Shown here piece after piece: positions 60,383 through 64,000 of a DNA stretch of 64,000 bases (position 1 is its first letter; each line of letters begins with the position of its first letter). The position numbers were made by a program, and so were the translations under genes. Below the pieces are notes generated by a model. That model worked only from the letters and a program-made list of their open reading frames with translations. It searched no databases and had not been told where the DNA came from. Source of the DNA: Oceanicola sp. 22II-s10i (lineage in GTDB: Bacteria; Pseudomonadota; Alphaproteobacteria; Rhodobacterales; Rhodobacteraceae); contig NZ_AQQU01000001.1 of NCBI RefSeq assembly GCF_002210105.1, positions 1 to 64,000 on the forward strand, written 5' to 3'.

Positions 60383-61855
60383 TCAGCCCCCCATCCGTGC
60401 TTCGATGCGCTCGACCATCTGGGCGGGCACCATCGGTTCGTCCAGCTGCGCGAGGATGCGCGCCTTCATCTCCTGCGGCATCCTCTGCGCTCCTTCGACA
60501 AAGGCACGGATGCGGGCCCGCCGCTCGGGCGTCAGTTCGACCATCGCGGGGGCCTGTGGCGCGGCGGCGGCGGTCTGCTCGGCGTCGGGCGTGTTCAGGA
60601 TACGCACCTTGATCCCTGCGCCGAGCAGCGGCGAGCGTTCGCGCACCACGTTGCGCCCGCCAAGGTCGTCGCCCGTGACGATCACGTCGTCCCCCTGCCT
60701 GCGCAGCAGTTCGACCTGCAGCACCTCCAGCCGCTCGTCCGCGCCGACCACCAGCACCGTCTCGGCCGCGTCAATGGCCGTGGCGGGCAGGCGCACGACA
60801 TCTGTCAGCGCCGGTTCCTCGGTCGTCACGGTGACGAAATCGCCCGGCTTCAGCCCCGGCGCGCGGTCCAGCCGCGCATAGATCAACCGCCCGACCTGTC
60901 CCTCGCCGACTGCCGCACCGGCGCGGCTGACGGTGCCACCGGCGCTCAGCCCGATCCCCTGCACGTCCAGCGTCACGGTCACCGGCACCTGGCGCAACCG
61001 CCCGTCCACGTCCAGCAGCCGGGCATATTGCGCAGTCGATACCCGGAACGCCACTTCGAGCGAGTCCGGATCGACCAGTTGCCCCAGCATCTCGCTGGCT
61101 GAAACCAGCCGCCCCTCGACCACCGTTACCCCGCTCAGCGTCCCCGCGAATTCGGCGGTGAGCGTGGTGTCATCCAGATCGCGCTGCGCCTCGTCCCGCG
61201 CCAGTTCGGCCCGCGATAGCGCGGTCGCCGCCTGATCCACCCGCGCCTCGGCATTGGCCAGCGCCGACCGTGCGGACAACACGGACTGCCGCGACGCGGC
61301 GGCGGCCAGTTCGGCCGTCTCCACCAGCGCCTCGGTGCCGACGCCGCGGTCGCGCAGGTCGGCCTGCCGCCGGAACGCCCGGTCCCTGAGAGCCGCCTGT
61401 TCCTCGGCCGCCGTCAGGGTGTCCTGCGCGATGACCAGCGCCCGCGCCGCGTCGCGCCCCTCGGCCTCGGCATCGCTCAGATCGGCCCGCGCACGGGCCA
61501 GCGCCGCCTCGGCATTGACCGGATCGAGACGCATCAGCACCTCGCCCGCCTCCACCGCGCCGCCGTCCTCGAAATCCTCGTTGAGTTCCATCACCGAACC
61601 GGCGGCCGAGGCGCGGATGTCCAGCGTCCGGCGGCTCTGGATCTGGCCGAAGGCGCTGAGGACCGGGGTGATCGTGCCGGGATCGGCCGCCACCACGTTG
61701 ACGGCAAAGACCCGCTCGCGCGCGGACGGGGTGCGCGGTTCCTGCGACAGCCGCGACGAGACCGCGCCGAACACCGTGGCCCCGGCATAGACCATCAGGC
61801 CAAGGGTCACGGACAGCAGGAACAACCCGGTCAGGCTGTTTCGCAGGAATCTCAT
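60383..61855 (-). CDS. RND efflux periplasmic adaptor (membrane fusion protein)
   Basis: A 490-residue HlyD/AcrA-type adaptor anchored by an N-terminal helix (10-30). The lipoyl-like half-motifs, a coiled-coil hairpin (about 110-240, rich in Ala/Glu/Arg), a beta-barrel (LVSASEMLGQLVDPDSLEVAFRV) and a C-terminal extension (430-490) are seen. Start taken at 61855 because AAGGAGCC lies 8 nt before it; a GTG 6 nt upstream has poorer spacing. It precedes the pump gene by 3 nt. No outer-membrane factor gene is adjacent. Confidence 0.9.
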   Translation of the reverse strand: MRFLRNSLTGLFLLSVTLGLMVYAGATVFGAVSSRLSQEPRTPSARERVFAVNVVAADPGTITPVLSAFGQIQSRRTLDIRASAAGSVMELNEDFEDGGAVEAGEVLMRLDPVNAEAALARARADLSDAEAEGRDAARALVIAQDTLTAAEEQAALRDRAFRRQADLRDRGVGTEALVETAELAAAASRQSVLSARSALANAEARVDQAATALSRAELARDEAQRDLDDTTLTAEFAGTLSGVTVVEGRLVSASEMLGQLVDPDSLEVAFRVSTAQYARLLDVDGRLRQVPVTVTLDVQGIGLSAGGTVSRAGAAVGEGQVGRLIYARLDRAPGLKPGDFVTVTTEEPALTDVVRLPATAIDAAETVLVVGADERLEVLQVELLRRQGDDVIVTGDDLGGRNVVRERSPLLGAGIKVRILNTPDAEQTAAAAPQAPAMVELTPERRARIRAFVEGAQRMPQEMKARILAQLDEPMVPAQMVERIEARMGG

Positions 61856-61982
61856 CGGCACGGCTCCTTACACGTCCCCGCAGGGGCATCACAGGATAGA
61901 CCGCACCCCGCGCCACGGCCAAGTGACAAGCCCGTCAGCGGCGCAGGGGACGGTCCATTGCAGGGTTATACGTGATACGGCG

Positions 61983-62522
61983 CTACTTCCGTCGCAGATG
62001 TTCGTCGAGCCGCGGCATGATCTCGACGAAGTTGCAGGGCCGGTGCCGGTAATCGAACTGCGCGGCGAGGATTTCGTCCCATGCGTCGCGACATGCGCCG
62101 GGGCTGCCGGGCAGCGCGAAGAGGTAGGTGCCCCCCGCCACGCCGCCCGTCGCGCGGGACTGCACGGCGCTGGTGCCGATCTTGTTCATCGACACGATGG
62201 TAAAGACCGTGGCGAAGGCCTCGATCTCCTTCTCGTAGACGTCGCGATGCGCCTCGACCGTCACGTCGCGCCCCGTCAGCCCGGTGCCGCCGGTGCTGAG
62301 GATCGCGTCGATGCCGTCATCCGCGATCCAATCCCTGAGCTTCGCCGCGATCGTATCGCGCTCGTCCGGCAGGATGTCCCGCGCGGCCAGAACATGGCCC
62401 GCGTCGGCGATCCGCTGCACCAGCGTGTCGCCCGACCGGTCGTCGCCCAGCGTGCGGGTGTCGGACACGGTCAGCACCGCGATCCGCACCGGGATGAAGG
62501 GTTTCGTGTCGTCGATCGCCAT
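61983..62522 (-). CDS. moaB: molybdenum cofactor biosynthesis protein MoaB
   Basis: A 179-residue MoaB/MogA-fold protein that adenylylates molybdopterin before molybdate insertion. AVLTVSDTRTLGDDRSGDTL, AILSTGGTGLTGRDVTVEA (the nucleotide/MPT loop) and ALPGSPGACRDAWDEIL are the motifs. It lies 10 nt after the LysE-like gene and works in the same pathway as mobA at 48462. Confidence 0.93.
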   Translation of the reverse strand: MAIDDTKPFIPVRIAVLTVSDTRTLGDDRSGDTLVQRIADAGHVLAARDILPDERDTIAAKLRDWIADDGIDAILSTGGTGLTGRDVTVEAHRDVYEKEIEAFATVFTIVSMNKIGTSAVQSRATGGVAGGTYLFALPGSPGACRDAWDEILAAQFDYRHRPCNFVEIMPRLDEHLRRK

Positions 62523-62532
62523 CTTCGCCTCC

Positions 62533-63156
62533 TCAGGCGCGTTCGGTCAGCGCCAGCCGCAGCGCCAGCGCCGCGAATATCCCCGCGCTGGCCCGGCCAA
62601 GCCAACGCGACACGCTGTCCGAGGTCGCCATCCGCTTGCCGACACCGGCGGCAAAGGCGCCGGCCAGCCCGTTGATGATGAACCCGCCGATCGAGAGCAT
62701 CAGCGCGAAGGTCAGGAACTGCGCCAGCACCTGCCCGCGTGCGATGTCCACGAACTGCGGCACGAAGGCCAGCGTGAACAGGATCACCTTGGGATTGGTC
62801 AGGTTCACCAGCAGGCCGTCCCTGAACGCATGCCGTGCCCCCCGCGTGTCCACCGCGTCGGGCGCCTTCGCCCGCAACGAGGTCACGGCCAGCCACAGCA
62901 GGTAGGCCACCCCGACCCAGCGGATCACGTCGAACAGCCCCGGATGCGCCGCCACCAGCGCGCCCAGCCCCAGCCCCGCCACGAGCCCGTGGATGAACGC
63001 CCCGAGCGCGATGCCACCGCTCGCCGCCCAAGCCGGGCCCGGCCCGCGCCTGAGGCCCTGCCCCACGCAGAACATCATGTCCGCGCCGGGGGTGAGGTTC
63101 AGGGCAAGCCCCGCGGGCAGGAAGGCAAGCAGGACGATCGGATCGACGGGCAGCAT
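62533..63156 (-). CDS. LysE family amino-acid exporter
   Basis: A 207-residue inner-membrane protein with six predicted helices. FLPAGLALNLTPGADMMFCVGQGLRRGPGPAWAASGGIALGAFIHGLVAGLG is the typical LysE/RhtB opening, and NLTNPKVILFTLAFVPQFVD follows. Start placed at 63156 just before the first helix. Substrate not determinable. It is 7 nt after the preceding hypothetical gene and 10 nt before moaB. Confidence 0.9.
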   Translation of the reverse strand: MLPVDPIVLLAFLPAGLALNLTPGADMMFCVGQGLRRGPGPAWAASGGIALGAFIHGLVAGLGLGALVAAHPGLFDVIRWVGVAYLLWLAVTSLRAKAPDAVDTRGARHAFRDGLLVNLTNPKVILFTLAFVPQFVDIARGQVLAQFLTFALMLSIGGFIINGLAGAFAAGVGKRMATSDSVSRWLGRASAGIFAALALRLALTERA

Positions 63157-63163
63157 CGGGGCC

Positions 63164-63742
63164 TCAGAAACAGGGGGTGGGCACGGGCAGGCGCGGCACC
63201 TCGTGCATCGCGGACTGGAATTGCTGGAATGTCGGGCCGGAGGCCTGCCGCGCCAGCGAGGCGCCGGTCGGATCGGCACCGGGATCGCCGGGACAGGCCA
63301 TGCCCTCGCGATACCGCTCGACAGCCCGCGCCACCAGCGCCCCGGCCCGTTCGGCGATCTGGTCCTCGGGCACCGGCGGCACCGCGTTCACGCCGACGAA
63401 GCGCGCGGAACGCAGCAAAGCCAGTTCCAGCCGTTCCACCGCATCGGGCTCCAGCATCCCCTCGCAGAGACGGGCCCCCGCGACGAGATCCACCAGAACG
63501 CCCAGCATGCACCCGGCCGAGCCCACGGGACTTTCGTCCATCGCGCTGTAGCGGACCCCGCCTGCGCCGTCCGGCATCTCGATGATCCGCACCGGCCCCT
63601 GGGGCAGCACCAGCATCCGCTTGCCGTCGCCCAGATCCTCGACCTCTGCCTCGTGCGCGGCCATCACCGCCGCGTAGTCGATGTCGAACGCCGCCCCCGG
63701 CCCCGCGATGCAGCACAGCAAGACCGCGACAGGCGCCCTCAT
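63164..63742 (-). CDS. exported hypothetical protein (192 aa)
   Basis: A 192-residue protein with signal peptide MRAPVAVLLCCIAGPGAAFDIDY. Mature protein: strand-rich start (RMLVLPQGPVRIIEMPDGAGGVRYSA) and a helical later half, four cysteines including the last GMACPG and PTPCF. I do not recognise the family. Its start overlaps the stop of the uracil-DNA glycosylase (ATGA) and it is followed at 7 nt by the LysE gene. Confidence 0.7.
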   Translation of the reverse strand: MRAPVAVLLCCIAGPGAAFDIDYAAVMAAHEAEVEDLGDGKRMLVLPQGPVRIIEMPDGAGGVRYSAMDESPVGSAGCMLGVLVDLVAGARLCEGMLEPDAVERLELALLRSARFVGVNAVPPVPEDQIAERAGALVARAVERYREGMACPGDPGADPTGASLARQASGPTFQQFQSAMHEVPRLPVPTPCF

Positions 63743-64000
63743 CCGCCCAGCCTCGCCTTCAGGCTCAGCAGATCGGCCCATGCCTCGCGCTTGGCCAACG
63801 GCTGCCGCAGCAGGTAGGCCGGATGGGTCATCGGCAGCGCCGGCTTGCCATAGGCCTCGGCCCAGTTGCCCCGCAGTTTCAGGATCCCCCGCTGCCCCAG
63901 CCCCGCCTGGCACGAGATGTTGCCCATCAGGATGATGACATCCGGGTCCACCAGCGCCACGTGCCGTTGCACGAAGGGCAGCATCATGGCGATTTCGCCC
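63739..64000 (-). CDS. uracil-DNA glycosylase, family 4/5 (3' end only)
   Basis: Only the last 86 or so residues are in the window; the frame continues beyond position 64000. VDPDVIILMGNISCQAGLG, LKLRGNW and the motif MTHPAYLLRQPLAKREAWADL correspond to the second active-site motif (HPaylLR) and following helix of iron-sulfur family-4 uracil-DNA glycosylases. It removes uracil from DNA. It is coupled to the gene downstream. Confidence 0.85.
   Translation of the reverse strand, partial: GEIAMMLPFVQRHVALVDPDVIILMGNISCQAGLGQRGILKLRGNWAEAYGKPALPMTHPAYLLRQPLAKREAWADLLSLKARLGG

Noticed and set aside
57620-61102. Plus-strand open frame of 1160 codons opposite the RND pump and adaptor
   Set aside because: Antisense shadow of two clear genes; product rich in Arg, His, Gln and Asp with no recognisable fold.

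Overview
The window is 64 kb of high-GC, gene-dense bacterial chromosome, almost certainly from a member of the Rhodobacteraceae (Roseobacter/Paracoccus/Rhodobacter group of Alphaproteobacteria). The evidence is the gene content: an ethylmalonyl-CoA-pathway mesaconyl-CoA hydratase beside the sdh operon, a 44-residue aa3-type cytochrome oxidase subunit IV, poly-3-hydroxybutyrate genes, a long-chain ubiquinone polyprenyl synthase, DUF4175 next to lysA, and ftsEX followed by plsC. No rRNA, tRNA, transposase, prophage or CRISPR array was recognised.

Layout. Positions 1-7923 (minus strand) run mcl2 - nnrU-like - DUF1737 - mch - sdhC - sdhD - sdhA - glycosyltransferase - sdhB - small unknown genes. 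Positions 8246-22776 (plus strand) hold the rest of the lower TCA cycle: mdh, sucC-X-sucD, four accessory ORFs, sucA, sucB, three MAPEG membrane proteins with one small soluble protein, and lpd. Positions 22877-29915 hold a polyprenyl diphosphate synthase, a DUF2007 protein with a tRNA methyltransferase-like protein, YdcH, an EamA transporter, phaB and phaA, an EAL-domain protein and tag. Positions 30050-36570 hold a TlpA-like thioredoxin, argH - LptM-like lipoprotein - DUF2834 - lysA, and a DUF4175 protein. Positions 36611-45044 hold a zinc-ribbon membrane protein, ftsE-ftsX-plsC-PPOX, ispE with a TPR protein, and ETF-ubiquinone oxidoreductase. Positions 45179-50218 hold soxR with its operator and a glyoxalase-fold target, greA, a lytic transglycosylase, mobA and azlCD. 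Positions 50222-64000 hold a lipoprotein, cytochrome oxidase subunit IV, an acyl-CoA dehydrogenase/MBL-hydrolase operon, Sua5, YqgE, a DsbD-alpha-like periplasmic protein, an RND pump with its adaptor, moaB, a LysE exporter and the 3' end of a uracil-DNA glycosylase.

How the genes work together. 2-Oxoglutarate dehydrogenase (SucA-SucB-Lpd), succinyl-CoA synthetase (SucCD), succinate dehydrogenase (SdhCDAB) and malate dehydrogenase give 2-oxoglutarate to oxaloacetate, without fumarase. Mch and the malyl-CoA lyase/thioesterase homologue add C4/C5-CoA reactions that feed this pathway, and PhaA/PhaB drain acetyl-CoA to storage polymer.

Most notable observations. The same pair of TGTGATCACA-type palindromes, 21 bp apart, lies upstream of both sdhC and sucC, at similar distances from the start codons. 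Unrelated genes are embedded inside otherwise canonical TCA operons: a glycosyltransferase between sdhA and sdhB, a gene of about 50% GC between sucC and sucD, and three MAPEG paralogues between sucB and lpd. I do not see an obvious defence island or a completely new multi-gene system. The embedded genes and the paired operators are the best leads.
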